This document shows positions 1 through 9,332 of a stretch of DNA of 64,000 nucleotides, one piece after another (positions within the stretch are counted from its first letter, which is position 1; every line of letters starts with the position of its first letter). The DNA comes from Saccharicrinis sp963667815. Lineage in GTDB: Bacteria; Bacteroidota; Bacteroidia; Bacteroidales; Marinilabiliaceae. A program made the translations under genes and the position numbers. Under the pieces are notes generated by a model. The model was given only the letters and a program-made list of their open reading frames with translations, was not told where the DNA came from and did no database searches. The DNA lies in the NCBI GenBank assembly GCA_963667815.1, contig OY764021.1. The stretch is one strand, 5' to 3'.

Positions 1-171
1 ATCCCATAATCTTACTAAAATAAACATTAAAGCTACTGATTCGGGTGTTAGTTCAACCACATCTGTATAAAAAAAGGTCAGATACATTGCAAACAACTTC
101 CAAAACATGGATGATGCAAAATCCCCAAATCCATACCCAATCTTTTCGCTTAATTTTAATCTTTCTGTCAT
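1..171 (-). CDS. GPH-family sugar:cation symporter (MelB-like), N-terminal part
   Basis: Only the first 57 codons lie in the window; the gene runs off the left edge. The translation starts MTERLKLSEKIGYGFGDF and continues with an aromatic first membrane segment and a YTDV motif. The K-x-GYG-x-GD-x-AS start is typical of glycoside-pentoside-hexuronide:cation symporters of the melibiose carrier type, which import small oligosaccharides across the inner membrane with Na+ or H+. It lies 41 bases after the epimerase gene on the same strand, as last visible gene of the mannan operon. In Bacteroides fragilis a transporter of this kind accompanies mannanase, epimerase and mannosylglucose phosphorylase, so mannobiose uptake is the likely job (inference). 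The substrate cannot be read from 57 residues. Confidence 0.85.
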   Translation of the reverse strand, partial: MTERLKLSEKIGYGFGDFASSMFWKLFAMYLTFFYTDVVELTPESVALMFILVRLWD

Positions 172-212
172 AATATTTCTTTTATGAAAAAATAGTTTCA
201 ACACATTTCAAT

Positions 213-1445
213 CTAACTCTTATACTTATTTATTCTTTCATACAATTCCATCATTGCACGGCTATTGTGATATGGACATTTCCATGGTCCGACTTTATCA
301 TCGGTTGTATATGGAATACCGTCAGCATCTACACTCCAAAACCACTCTCCTTGCTTTTTATCAATCAACTTGTCTTTAATAAAAGCCCATATAGGCTCGA
401 TTTTATTTAAGTATGTTGTTTCGCCAGTAATCTCCCAGGCATCAAATAATCCTACCATTGCTTCTGCTTGTGGCCACCAATGCTTGTCTACATCCAAATA
501 CGGTCCTTCCTTTTCATTAAAAACACTACCGTCCTTATCAAGTCCTTGTGATATGGTTGCATCAACTAATTGAACTGCTACTTTTTGAATTTTGTCAATA
601 TAAATTGTATCCCCTATTACATCCGCTGCTTCATGCATTAACCATGCACCTTCAATATCATGTCCATAAGAAACAATATCTGATTTTACATTCCATTCGT
701 AATCAAAAAACAAATTGAAATGTTCTGAATTAGCATCCATAATTTTATCATGAAAGATATCTAATAAAGATATAATGCTGGATTTTAACTGCTGATCAGG
801 CCAAACTCGATACAAACAAGTATAACTCTCCAGAATATGCAAATGTGTATTCATTGATTTGGGTAGATTGGCATCCTTTTCACTTAAACGCATATCCTCC
901 ATAATGCTCCAATCTCTCGTCAAAGCTTCTAAATATCCACCAAATTCATAATCCCATAGTTTATTTTCAATAATAAAATAAATTTGTCTGGCATATTCAA
1001 TGGCATCCTCATTTTTTATTGAGCGATAATATTCAGCAAGTGCATATATTCCAAACGCCTGTGCATAAGTTTGTTTTCTGTCATTTTTGACTTTACCATC
1101 ATAGCTTAATGACCACACAAAACCACCTTCTCTTTTATCCCAAAATTTTGTAATTAAATAATGATAAGCTCTGTCGGCAAGATTTTTATACTTTTCTTCA
1201 TTCAAGATTCTGTAGGCAGCTGAAAAAGTCCATAAAATACGTGCATTTAATATGATTCCTTTATCTGCAAGACTGTCGACTTCACCATAAAAATCCATTC
1301 TTCCTATAAAACCACCATACATATGGTCCTGTGTTTTATCCTCCCAAAAGTTCAAAATTTCATTTAACTCCTTTTTGAACTCCTTTTGTAAATAAAGAAT
1401 CTCAGTAGAAAGTTTTTGCGCTGTATTTAATTGTTGTTGTTTCAT
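213..1445 (-). CDS. Cellobiose/mannobiose 2-epimerase (AGE superfamily)
   Basis: A cytosolic (alpha/alpha)6-barrel epimerase of the N-acylglucosamine/cellobiose 2-epimerase family. It would turn beta-1,4-mannobiose into mannosyl-glucose, the substrate of the phosphorylase encoded just upstream. Visible marks are HMYGGFIGRMDFYG near the N-terminus, a KQTYAQAFGIYALAEYYR helix, the His-containing YGHDIEGAWLMHEA motif, KHWWPQAEAMVG, and a C-terminal GPWKCPYHNSRAMMEL; the histidines of the GHD, KHWW and PYHNSR motifs match the family's catalytic and binding positions. No signal peptide is present. The frame stays open 32 codons further up to a GTG at 1541, but that extension is unlike the family and the ATG at 1445 gives about 410 residues, the usual size. 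It follows GH130 in the mannan operon. Confidence 0.9.
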   Translation of the reverse strand: MKQQQLNTAQKLSTEILYLQKEFKKELNEILNFWEDKTQDHMYGGFIGRMDFYGEVDSLADKGIILNARILWTFSAAYRILNEEKYKNLADRAYHYLITKFWDKREGGFVWSLSYDGKVKNDRKQTYAQAFGIYALAEYYRSIKNEDAIEYARQIYFIIENKLWDYEFGGYLEALTRDWSIMEDMRLSEKDANLPKSMNTHLHILESYTCLYRVWPDQQLKSSIISLLDIFHDKIMDANSEHFNLFFDYEWNVKSDIVSYGHDIEGAWLMHEAADVIGDTIYIDKIQKVAVQLVDATISQGLDKDGSVFNEKEGPYLDVDKHWWPQAEAMVGLFDAWEITGETTYLNKIEPIWAFIKDKLIDKKQGEWFWSVDADGIPYTTDDKVGPWKCPYHNSRAMMELYERINKYKS

Positions 1446-1553
1446 ATACTCTAATTTGTTGTCGACGTAAAAGAACTTATCAATTCTATATTTAATTCTT
1501 TTAATATCAGGAACCGGGCAAAATAGGATTGCCACGGTCACCTGATGCTTTTC

Positions 1554-2744
1554 TTACTTTATCACATTCATAAAATCAGCATTATCACTGATTAAAGAAT
1601 TGATAGTTTCAACTGATAAATGGGAATATAATTTATCCTGTGGAGAATTGATACAATAATCGACAAGTTGATCTATTGTTGATGTTGCTACATGCATTCT
1701 TGTATCTGAAGATGCATAATAAATATATACTTTTCCATCTTCATCAGTAATCCATCCATTTGCAAATGCCACATTTGATACATCTCCAACACGTTCATCT
1801 CCTAATGGAGCTATAAAATGACCATGTGGCTTATGTGTTACAATCCACGGTTTCGCCAAATCAGTCATAAACATGTACAAAGTATATCTTAAACCTGCGG
1901 CAGTATTACGAACTCCATGAGCCAATTGTAACCATCCTTTTTCTGTTTTTATTGGAGCAGGTCCTAATCCATTCTTTACTTCATATATCGTATGATAGGT
2001 TTTAGCATCCACAATCACTTCTTCTTTAACCTCAGGATTTTCAATAGTATCAGATAAACCAAACCCTATACCACCCCCTTTTCCGGTGTCTATAAATCCA
2101 TCTTGAGGTCGAGTGTAAAAAGCGTATTTACCTTCAATTAAATGAGGAAATAAAACCACATTACGTTGCTGCCCGCTTGTTGATACTAAATCAGGTAGGC
2201 GCTCCCATGTAATTAAATCTTTTGTACGAGCAATTCCTGCTGATGCTACAGCACTTGATGTATCTCCATCAGACGCATTAGGATCCTTACGTTCACTACA
2301 AAACACACCATAAATATAACCATCATCGTGTTGCGTTAAACGCATATCATATACATTGGTATCCCACTCTTCATTCTGTGGCATTGCAATAGGTCTGTCC
2401 CAAAATTTAAAATTATCGATACCATTTGGACTTTCTGCTACAGCAAAAAAAGATTTACGATCATTTCCTTCAACCCGCACAACAATTAAATACTTTCCGT
2501 TTAATTTGATGGCACCTGCATTTAGTGTGGCATTAAAACCTATACGTTCCATAAAATATGGATTTGTATCAGAGTTTAAATCATAACGCCAATGCAAAGG
2601 AATATGATCTCTTGTTACAATAGGATTTTGATAACGGTTATAAACACCGTTTGTACTAAATTGCTCTATATTCTTTTTAGAAAGTAATTCTTCATGCTTC
2701 TCTTTAACCAACTTCACTCTCTTATCATACTCCATTCTTTCCAT
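1554..2744 (-). CDS. GH130 4-O-beta-D-mannosyl-D-glucose phosphorylase
   Basis: A cytosolic five-bladed propeller phosphorylase of GH130 (subfamily 1 type), 396 residues, the normal length. It splits Man-beta-1,4-Glc with phosphate into mannose 1-phosphate and glucose, saving one ATP. Visible features are the N-terminal helix followed by NPIVTRDHIPLHWRYDLN, FNATLNAGAI, VVRVEGNDRKSFFAVAES, the Asp-rich TNVYDMRLT strand with the expected catalytic Asp, and the phosphate-pocket-like HGVRNTAAGLRYTLYMF. There is no signal peptide. It sits between the GH26 genes and the epimerase, the order expected for the known mannan pathway of Bacteroides fragilis. A second in-frame Met three codons downstream could also be the start. 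Confidence 0.93.
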   Translation of the reverse strand: MERMEYDKRVKLVKEKHEELLSKKNIEQFSTNGVYNRYQNPIVTRDHIPLHWRYDLNSDTNPYFMERIGFNATLNAGAIKLNGKYLIVVRVEGNDRKSFFAVAESPNGIDNFKFWDRPIAMPQNEEWDTNVYDMRLTQHDDGYIYGVFCSERKDPNASDGDTSSAVASAGIARTKDLITWERLPDLVSTSGQQRNVVLFPHLIEGKYAFYTRPQDGFIDTGKGGGIGFGLSDTIENPEVKEEVIVDAKTYHTIYEVKNGLGPAPIKTEKGWLQLAHGVRNTAAGLRYTLYMFMTDLAKPWIVTHKPHGHFIAPLGDERVGDVSNVAFANGWITDEDGKVYIYYASSDTRMHVATSTIDQLVDYCINSPQDKLYSHLSVETINSLISDNADFMNVIK

Positions 2745-2769
2745 AGTTAATCTTATTAATAGATATGTT

Positions 2770-3873
2770 TTATTTCATTAAATTATTCAAGTCTTGCAAT
2801 AGCAACACATCATTTCTTTGTGCAAATAACTTAGCATCATTTTCTGCTGGATGACCAACATAAGGGAAAAAATAATGCACTTTAGGATCATTTCGCCAAA
2901 CCATAGCATAGCTTAATTCTTTATTGATTAAAGAATCACTTAATACCACACCTAACTTTTGGGTAAACCACAATGAATCCGTTACATTTTCAAATCCGGT
3001 TTCTGTAAGGGCTGCAAGCTTTCCTTTTTCTTTCGCAGTATTGATAACAATTTGCAATTTCTTAATCACATCTTTTTCACCTTCCGGTTGCTTAAAGTCC
3101 CAGTAATCATCAACTCCTAAAATATCAATGATATCATCTCCGGGATACCATGTTAAATATTCTTCTTTCGACGAGAAATTTCTGTCCGGAGAATAGGCCA
3201 CTACCATATTTGTTAAACCTTTTATATCTCTTAAATATTCAATAGTTAATCTAAACAAAGCCTTAAACTCTTCAGAGGTACAAGCTTTACTTCCCCACCA
3301 AAACCAACCTCCATCCATTTCATGCCATGGTCGAAAAATAAATGGAATCGCATTTCCATTCTCATCTTTTAATGTTTGTAAAAATAAAGCAAGCTTATCC
3401 AATTGTCCTTTAAACGCATCTTGAAAACCACCTCCTTGAATAATGTGTTTTACAACGATGGAATCTCCGCTCCAGGCAGTCACACTATCTAGTGGCGAAT
3501 ACGGATGCCAGCTAAAGGTATTTATGCCTCCTTGTTTATTGGCCCAAACAGATAACCTACGTATTACTTCAAATGGTACACTGTCCAGATTACAAGCAGA
3601 GTCCATTTCTATCCCTCCAAGTTCCCATCCAAAAACAGCAGGGTAATCACCTGTTACTCGTTTTACATCAGATTCACCTTCGATATAACTCCAATTTATT
3701 CCATAAGCTAAATCATCTTGGTGTCCAAATAAAATACCTTTCCTTCGTATTGCCTCTAATGTCTTAACTATTGGGTTTTTATCATTAACCACATCCTTCT
3801 TTACTGTTGTTTTACACGATATAAAAGATATTATGGAAACTATTAAAACGTATAATATTTTTTCAATTTTCAT
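2770..3873 (-). CDS. GH26 endo-beta-1,4-mannanase, lipoprotein
   Basis: A surface or periplasmic beta-mannanase of 367 residues. The N-terminus is a lipoprotein signal (MKIEKILYVLIVSIISFISC, lipid-modified Cys at 20). The GH26 (beta/alpha)8 barrel follows directly, with FGHQDDLAYG near the start, GDYPAVFGWELGG, then IFRPWHEMDGGWFWWG holding the acid/base Glu (about residue 185) and AALTETGFENV holding the nucleophile Glu (about 291). A TTG lies three codons upstream, but the ATG at 3873 gives the clean signal peptide. It is a compact single-domain enzyme, unlike the larger GH26 upstream. The pair probably divides the work between polymer and oligosaccharides, or endo and mannobiose-releasing modes; which does what is not visible in the sequence. 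Confidence 0.93.
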   Translation of the reverse strand: MKIEKILYVLIVSIISFISCKTTVKKDVVNDKNPIVKTLEAIRRKGILFGHQDDLAYGINWSYIEGESDVKRVTGDYPAVFGWELGGIEMDSACNLDSVPFEVIRRLSVWANKQGGINTFSWHPYSPLDSVTAWSGDSIVVKHIIQGGGFQDAFKGQLDKLALFLQTLKDENGNAIPFIFRPWHEMDGGWFWWGSKACTSEEFKALFRLTIEYLRDIKGLTNMVVAYSPDRNFSSKEEYLTWYPGDDIIDILGVDDYWDFKQPEGEKDVIKKLQIVINTAKEKGKLAALTETGFENVTDSLWFTQKLGVVLSDSLINKELSYAMVWRNDPKVHYFFPYVGHPAENDAKLFAQRNDVLLLQDLNNLMK

Positions 3874-3902
3874 TTCTGACAATTATTTAATACTAATCAT
3901 TA

Positions 3903-5843
3903 TTATTCGTAAACTTTCAAATCCTCCACATCTTCCTGAAATAGTGTTATCGGATCATTTTTAAACTCAATGAATTTATATTTTGCATTTTGTGGACTAT
4001 CACTATTTGGTATAAACAGATCACTTTGCTCGCTTGCCCAAGGGGCATTAAACCACGCTAAAGCCCATGCAATTCGTATATCTTCGCCTCCTTGCTTTAT
4101 GGCATCTAAAACTATATCATTCCAGAATCCCTCTTTTGTATTGATATAATCGTTTCTATATCCGGTCTCTGCTAAAACAGCAATTTTATTATGATTTAAA
4201 GCAAAGTCTGAAAGATTTATAAGCGAACTTTTTAAAGTTGATATAGTTGGTTCATAAATATCCACACCTATTATGTCAACATAATCATCTCCCGGGTAGT
4301 AACTTTCATCTAAAGGATAATTTGGCGACCATGCAAACAACACTAAATCTGTTCTTTCTTTGATATAGTTCACAGCCAATTGATAAAAACTTATATATAG
4401 ATTGGTGCTATGATATGTAGCTTCACTTCCCCACCAAAACCAACCACCACCCATTTCATGGTATAGTCTCCAAACAATAGGAAATCCAAGATCATTGTTT
4501 ATAATATCAATAATTTCATCCAGTTCACTATAAAACCAACTACGAGCTCCATTATTATCATTTACTATATCATACATAAGGCTTTTATCTGTAGTGGATG
4601 TGATTTCGCTCATATAAATCTTATGGTCTGTTCGACTTTGTTGATGAAAATCAAAAGTTACAACAGCTCCATTTTGATAAGCTTCCTTGGCTTCATTAAT
4701 ATGTAATTGTTTTTCTGTATCAGACTTATACAGCATATAATGAGGATCAATACCATATACCCCGGGATGATCGCCAGCAACATCTTTACAATCTGATGTA
4801 GTTAAATCATAACTTAATCCACTTAATTTAAATGACAATGGAAACTCCTGTCCAAAAATAAATTGTTCACCATTAGCTATTTGACCTAAATTGGATAACA
4901 AATTTTGGGTTGCTGCATTAACATTATCATCAACTGCAATATAATTACCAGATTGAACTATTGTAATCACAACCTCATCTGTACTTGTTAATCCCTCACT
5001 ATCTGTAACTACTAATGAAATATTATGGATACCTTCTTCTAATTCAACATCTGCAGATATTCCAATGGCGAGTTCTGTATTATTTTCCTCCCACAAATAA
5101 CTCACGATATTACCTTCTGTATCTTGCGATAAAGATGCATCTAAAACAACATTTACATTTGCACTTCCACTAGGGATATAATATTTTTTATCATCTCCTG
5201 CATTAGCTATAGGTGCCATATTTTCAGCAATAGTAATTATTACAGAATATTGTTTTTTCGGATTACCTTCCGATTTTAAAACATAAGTTAAAGATTGTGT
5301 GAAATTATTAGTTGTTTCTTCTGATACTTGTTCAATATTATTTACATAAAGAGTAGCTCCTTCTGCAATTGAATATTTTGCTGTAAGATTATTCAAATTA
5401 GTTCCGAAAGGAACAGTTGCAGATATACTTTCATCCATTATATTAAATGTGATATCAGGTAACTCTACTATAGAAAAACTTCTTATTTTTAGGTCTGTAA
5501 AGATGGTCACAGGGTACTCTTCTTCTGTTCCATCCTCAGCCTCAACTCGATAGGTAACTGTATTACTAAAATCCTGTTTTGTTGATCCTGATCCTTGATA
5601 TTGTGCTCCAACGAAGATTGAAGCTCCCTCTGAAATCTCAAATATGGCAGTTAAACTATTTAAGCTGGTACCATCCGAAGCAGTTGCTTCAACTCTATTA
5701 TCATCAAATATCTCAAAATTTAGTTCTGGTAATTCTTTTATGGAAAAAGACTCAAGTTCCGCCAGATCACTCTTAATCTCATCATCTTTACATGCAAAGA
5801 GCAAAGTCAGGAACAACAATATGGAATGGGATAAAGCCTTCAT
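3903..5843 (-). CDS. Multidomain GH26 beta-mannanase with PKD domain, lipoprotein
   Basis: An exported mannanase of 646 residues. The signal MKALSHSILLFLTLLFAC is a lipobox. Next come two copies of a roughly 90-residue beta-domain, one from about 30 to 117 and one from 118 to 208, each carrying the sequence F-S-I-x-E-L-P-[ED]-[LI]-x-F and a downstream G-T-x-L-N-[NS]-L-T-A motif. A PKD-like domain follows (about 210-298, PIANAGDDKKYYIPSG and VVTDSEGLTSTDEVVI). The GH26 barrel begins near 305 (QFIFGQEFPLSF) with IVWRLYHEMGGGWFWWG (acid/base Glu) and IAVLAETGYRND (nucleophile). The long stalk suggests a surface-anchored endo-acting enzyme (inference). It is first after the intercistronic stem-loop in the mannan operon. 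Confidence 0.93.
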   Translation of the reverse strand: MKALSHSILLFLTLLFACKDDEIKSDLAELESFSIKELPELNFEIFDDNRVEATASDGTSLNSLTAIFEISEGASIFVGAQYQGSGSTKQDFSNTVTYRVEAEDGTEEEYPVTIFTDLKIRSFSIVELPDITFNIMDESISATVPFGTNLNNLTAKYSIAEGATLYVNNIEQVSEETTNNFTQSLTYVLKSEGNPKKQYSVIITIAENMAPIANAGDDKKYYIPSGSANVNVVLDASLSQDTEGNIVSYLWEENNTELAIGISADVELEEGIHNISLVVTDSEGLTSTDEVVITIVQSGNYIAVDDNVNAATQNLLSNLGQIANGEQFIFGQEFPLSFKLSGLSYDLTTSDCKDVAGDHPGVYGIDPHYMLYKSDTEKQLHINEAKEAYQNGAVVTFDFHQQSRTDHKIYMSEITSTTDKSLMYDIVNDNNGARSWFYSELDEIIDIINNDLGFPIVWRLYHEMGGGWFWWGSEATYHSTNLYISFYQLAVNYIKERTDLVLFAWSPNYPLDESYYPGDDYVDIIGVDIYEPTISTLKSSLINLSDFALNHNKIAVLAETGYRNDYINTKEGFWNDIVLDAIKQGGEDIRIAWALAWFNAPWASEQSDLFIPNSDSPQNAKYKFIEFKNDPITLFQEDVEDLKVYE

Positions 5844-5898
5844 AGATAAATGATTTTAAATTGTTCAAAAACAGTAATGACTGTTATAGGAGTAATAA

Positions 5899-5925
5899 CC
5901 AGGCAGGGATGAGTACCCTGCCTGG
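5899..5925 (-). terminator. Intercistronic stem-loop after the surface glycan-binding protein gene
   Basis: A perfect 10-bp stem (CCAGGCAGGG / CCCTGCCTGG) with a 7-base loop lies 17 bases after the stop of the glycan-binding gene and before GH26. No U-run follows on the minus strand, so it looks more like an mRNA-stabilising or attenuating stem inside the operon than a strong terminator. Confidence 0.75.
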
Positions 5926-5941
5926 AATAGATTACAAGCTA

Positions 5942-7642
5942 CTACCACATTGGTCCATCCGTGATATAAACATCATCGATATTTATTTCGTAAGTACCAC
6001 TCTCAATGTTACCTGTTGTAAATCCTAATTTCACATAATCCAAAGCAACTGATGGGTCAAATTCAGAAGCATCACCTCCCCAATTACCTAAAATATCAGA
6101 AAGTCTAAGCGAAATAGGTTCCCAACCTGTAGTTTCAACATAATAGTTAACCGATTCAATACTACCACCCCATTTTGTATCATTTTGATATGTTTCAACT
6201 TGAATCATACCTTTATTTCCATTTGTATTTACAAGGAAACTTATATGAGGATCAACAACTGAACTTAAATCAATAGCATTATAGTTTCCAATAGCACCCA
6301 TCCATTGCCATGATCCAGGTACATTGTCAATTTTAACTGTATAATAACTATCTCCAGCTCCTAAATCAATACCAGCAACATTTAATCCGTAAGTAGCTCC
6401 GGCTACATTTTCCTCGTATGTTGGTTCTGCATCTTCAAAATCAAAGACTTTAGCTACAGGGTTAACCGGACCATCTGTAATCATAATTTGATCCACATGT
6501 ATCTCAAAATCCTCAGGATCGCCATTAGCCACATTTCCTGTAATAAAACGCATAGCAACATCATCAAATACACCAGTAGGATTAAAATCTGCAAATAGTT
6601 TTTCAATTGGATAAGATCTCCATTCCCAACCATCTGTCTGAACGGCATAATCATCACCATATTTTAAATCTTCATTGGCATTGGCATTCGTTAAGTGATT
6701 ATCCTTTTCGCTACCATCTTGTGTCATAAACGGATTAATATATCCTCGTTTTCCGTTTGTGTTCACAAGGAATGTAAGGTTTGGCTCATGAAATTCAGAT
6801 AAATCAAAAGACTGACCATATCTGATGTAGAAATAAGTTTTCCATCCTGAAGTTTCACCATTATTTATTACTGAATAATAGTTATTTCCACGAGCTTTTG
6901 TAAGACCTCCCAGGTTAAGACCGGCTTGCTGAGGTGAATTCTCAACATCTTCCATTACAGGCGCTCCTGATTCAAAATTCCACAGAATAATTGGCTGTGC
7001 TGGTTCAAATACATCCGTTGGTTCTTCTATTGGAATCTCTGTTTTTTCATATTCTGCAATCTCACCTAAACCAGCAATTACAATTGTTGCTGTTTCACCA
7101 GGAACAAGAACTAACCCTGCTGTTGGAACCGAAATCTTTCCTATTTCGGAAGGATTTGATATAGCTACAACCTGTTCGTTAATAGTAACAGATGTAATTA
7201 AGTCAACATTATCACCTTCTATAGTAAAGGCCTCTCCTGCAACTATTTTATTTGGCCAGCCTGTCACTACAATCTCAGGATAACTTACTTTTACAGTTGC
7301 TCCCTCGTAAGTGTATTCTCTGTCATATAAATTTGTTAATGAAAGAAAACCGGTTGTTGCTCTTCGTCCAACCACAAACTGAATTTGACTGGTAGAAGCA
7401 GATCCTTCAACAACAGTACATTCTTTTCCTGAAAGATAGACCTTATAAACTTTATCAAGATTTTCTCCTGAAATAGTTACAATGTCATCAACCATTACGT
7501 CATCTGAGCTGATAGAAGATATTGTTGACACCGGCCATTCAATATCATAATCTTCGCCCCATTGCTTGTCCTCACAACCAGAAGCCAATAACACCATGGT
7601 TGTAATTACAAATAGATATATAAATTGATTTATTTTCTTCAT
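5942..7642 (-). CDS. Surface glycan-binding lipoprotein (SusE/F position), IPT/TIG plus duplicated binding module
   Basis: A 566-residue outer-surface lipoprotein in the place of SusE/F. The signal ends LLASGC. Two IPT/TIG-like Ig domains follow (about 35-118 and 119-205; DIVTISGENLDKV and EAFTIEGDNVDLI). The rest is two copies of one module: about 218-392 starts ILWNFESG, and about 397-566 starts VFDFEDAE. Both share LN[LV][GA]G, a YY-[ST]-V strand, F-L-V-N-T-N-G-[KN]-[RK]-G, [EDT]-T-G-W-E-P/DGWEWRSYPI and a closing [QV]-[ID]-[MD]-[IV]-[TY]-x-T-DGP. Such paired beta-sandwiches in SusE/F-type proteins hold polysaccharide at the cell surface; binding of mannan is inferred from the operon. It follows SusD by 16 bases. 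Confidence 0.85.
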   Translation of the reverse strand: MKKINQFIYLFVITTMVLLASGCEDKQWGEDYDIEWPVSTISSISSDDVMVDDIVTISGENLDKVYKVYLSGKECTVVEGSASTSQIQFVVGRRATTGFLSLTNLYDREYTYEGATVKVSYPEIVVTGWPNKIVAGEAFTIEGDNVDLITSVTINEQVVAISNPSEIGKISVPTAGLVLVPGETATIVIAGLGEIAEYEKTEIPIEEPTDVFEPAQPIILWNFESGAPVMEDVENSPQQAGLNLGGLTKARGNNYYSVINNGETSGWKTYFYIRYGQSFDLSEFHEPNLTFLVNTNGKRGYINPFMTQDGSEKDNHLTNANANEDLKYGDDYAVQTDGWEWRSYPIEKLFADFNPTGVFDDVAMRFITGNVANGDPEDFEIHVDQIMITDGPVNPVAKVFDFEDAEPTYEENVAGATYGLNVAGIDLGAGDSYYTVKIDNVPGSWQWMGAIGNYNAIDLSSVVDPHISFLVNTNGNKGMIQVETYQNDTKWGGSIESVNYYVETTGWEPISLRLSDILGNWGGDASEFDPSVALDYVKLGFTTGNIESGTYEINIDDVYITDGPMW

Positions 7643-7658
7643 AATAATATAGATTTAA

Positions 7659-9317
7659 TTAGTATCCATTATTTTGTTGCAATCCCCAATCCTGAACTTC
7701 TGATAGTGGAATTGGTAATAATGGAACTTTATTCCCATTTGGACCATCAATACATTTAGCTAAACAATTCCCTCTTAAATCAACAGATTCATATCTAAGT
7801 GCTGATCCATCAGATACAGTAAATGTTTCTTTTTTAAGATCTAAAACATCCAGGTATTGACCAGTTCTAACTAAATCCCAAAAACGAAATCCCTCCACTG
7901 CTAATTCAACTCTTCTTTCGTGATAAATATCCTGAAGTAACTCCTGTCCTGCCGATGTAATATCAGGAAGATTACCACTAAAACCTGTTGGCATATAAGT
8001 TAATTCACCTTCAACAGCTCCTTTGGGATAAGTACTGATCCTGGCTCTTTCTCTAACTTCATTAAGCATTAATCTGGCTGTAGCTACATCATTTAAATGA
8101 TATGATGCTTCTGCTTGCATTAATAAGACTTCTGAATAACGTGCTTTGCGAATATTAGCAGGACTACTTGTACTATTAGAAGGTCGATATCCAGGCTCTA
8201 AAGCAGCTTTTCTGTTTAAATAAGGCGTCATTTGCTGACTTAAATCAAATTCCTGAGCAACACCATGAACAACTCCTCCATTAATACTTTCACCATACAA
8301 ACTACAACTTAAACGAGGGTCACCTTCTTCAAAAGCTTCAAATAAATTAATAGTTGGATTATTAAATCCCCAACCCCAATCCATTCGATTTCCTTGGAAT
8401 TGATTACTGTTTGTTCCTGTTTTACCAGGAGCTGTACCTGTAGACCCTACTTCCATTTGTAATTCGAAAATAGATTCTGAATTATTTTCTCCTTCCATTT
8501 CAAAAATGGTTGCATAATTACTAACTAACGAATACTCGTTACTTGCTATTACTGCATTTGTCTGGTCATAGACATCTTGCCATGTTGCAGTACTCTGTGC
8601 GTCCATACCGATTTGATACATCAATGCACGAGCCAAGAATGTACGTGCAGCACCTTTTGTTGCTCGTCCTAAATCAGTAGCATCATATGCACTTCTTTCA
8701 GGTAATAACTCAACAGCTGCTTTAAAATCAGAAATAACTTGTTCAAAAGCTTCATGATAAGTTGCCCTTTCTATTTTACCAAACTGATCAGGTGTAACAG
8801 GAGTAGTAAAAACAGGTACTCCTCCGAATACTTTAACTAAATAAAAGTAAAAATACCCCCTAATAAATGAAGCTTCGCCCTTTAGTCTGTTAAGCAAATC
8901 TTCATCTAATTCGCTATTCTCTAATTGAAATAAAACATTATTTGCTCTGTAAATACCATCGTAACACTTTATCCATAATGATACAATAATAGGATTATCT
9001 GTAGTAGTTCTCCATTCTACGATATCCTGAATTTCGGTAAAATCAGCTTCAGTACTTCCCTTTTCTGAATCATCACTAAGTAAATCTCCAAAAAACCACT
9101 CATAATTATGTGTTAACCATTGATCATCAGGTCCAGGTCCCTCTGTCATTCCAATTAAATCGTAACACGCATTTACTGCATATACTGCATTCTCCGGAGT
9201 ATCAAAGAAATTACTTTCAGTTTCTGCAGCAATAGGGTCAACTTCTAAAAAATCAGAGCAACTACTAATCATCACAGTTAGCCCCAACAACCATATTGTA
9301 TATAATTTTTTCATCAT
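7659..9317 (-). CDS. SusD/RagB-type glycan-binding outer membrane lipoprotein
   Basis: The lid protein that closes over its SusC partner and delivers mannan oligosaccharides. It is 552 residues, the normal size, with the signal LTVMISSC followed by DFLEVDP, the family signature after the lipid Cys. Other SusD marks are YRANNVLFQLEN, GEASFIRGYFYFYLVKVFGG, RATKGAARTFLARALMY, RKARYSEVLLMQAEA and the C-terminal RRVELAVEGFRFWDLVR and PLLPIPLSEV. Two Met codons overlap the start; the second (9314) is equally possible. It lies 15 bases downstream of SusC, and the two are certainly co-transcribed. Confidence 0.96.
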   Translation of the reverse strand: MMKKLYTIWLLGLTVMISSCSDFLEVDPIAAETESNFFDTPENAVYAVNACYDLIGMTEGPGPDDQWLTHNYEWFFGDLLSDDSEKGSTEADFTEIQDIVEWRTTTDNPIIVSLWIKCYDGIYRANNVLFQLENSELDEDLLNRLKGEASFIRGYFYFYLVKVFGGVPVFTTPVTPDQFGKIERATYHEAFEQVISDFKAAVELLPERSAYDATDLGRATKGAARTFLARALMYQIGMDAQSTATWQDVYDQTNAVIASNEYSLVSNYATIFEMEGENNSESIFELQMEVGSTGTAPGKTGTNSNQFQGNRMDWGWGFNNPTINLFEAFEEGDPRLSCSLYGESINGGVVHGVAQEFDLSQQMTPYLNRKAALEPGYRPSNSTSSPANIRKARYSEVLLMQAEASYHLNDVATARLMLNEVRERARISTYPKGAVEGELTYMPTGFSGNLPDITSAGQELLQDIYHERRVELAVEGFRFWDLVRTGQYLDVLDLKKETFTVSDGSALRYESVDLRGNCLAKCIDGPNGNKVPLLPIPLSEVQDWGLQQNNGY

Positions 9318-9332
9318 TCAATTACTTTAAAA

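Noticed and set aside
1446..1541. N-terminal extension of the epimerase to a GTG at 1541
   Set aside because: The 32 extra residues do not fit the family and GTG starts are rare here; the ATG at 1445 gives normal length.
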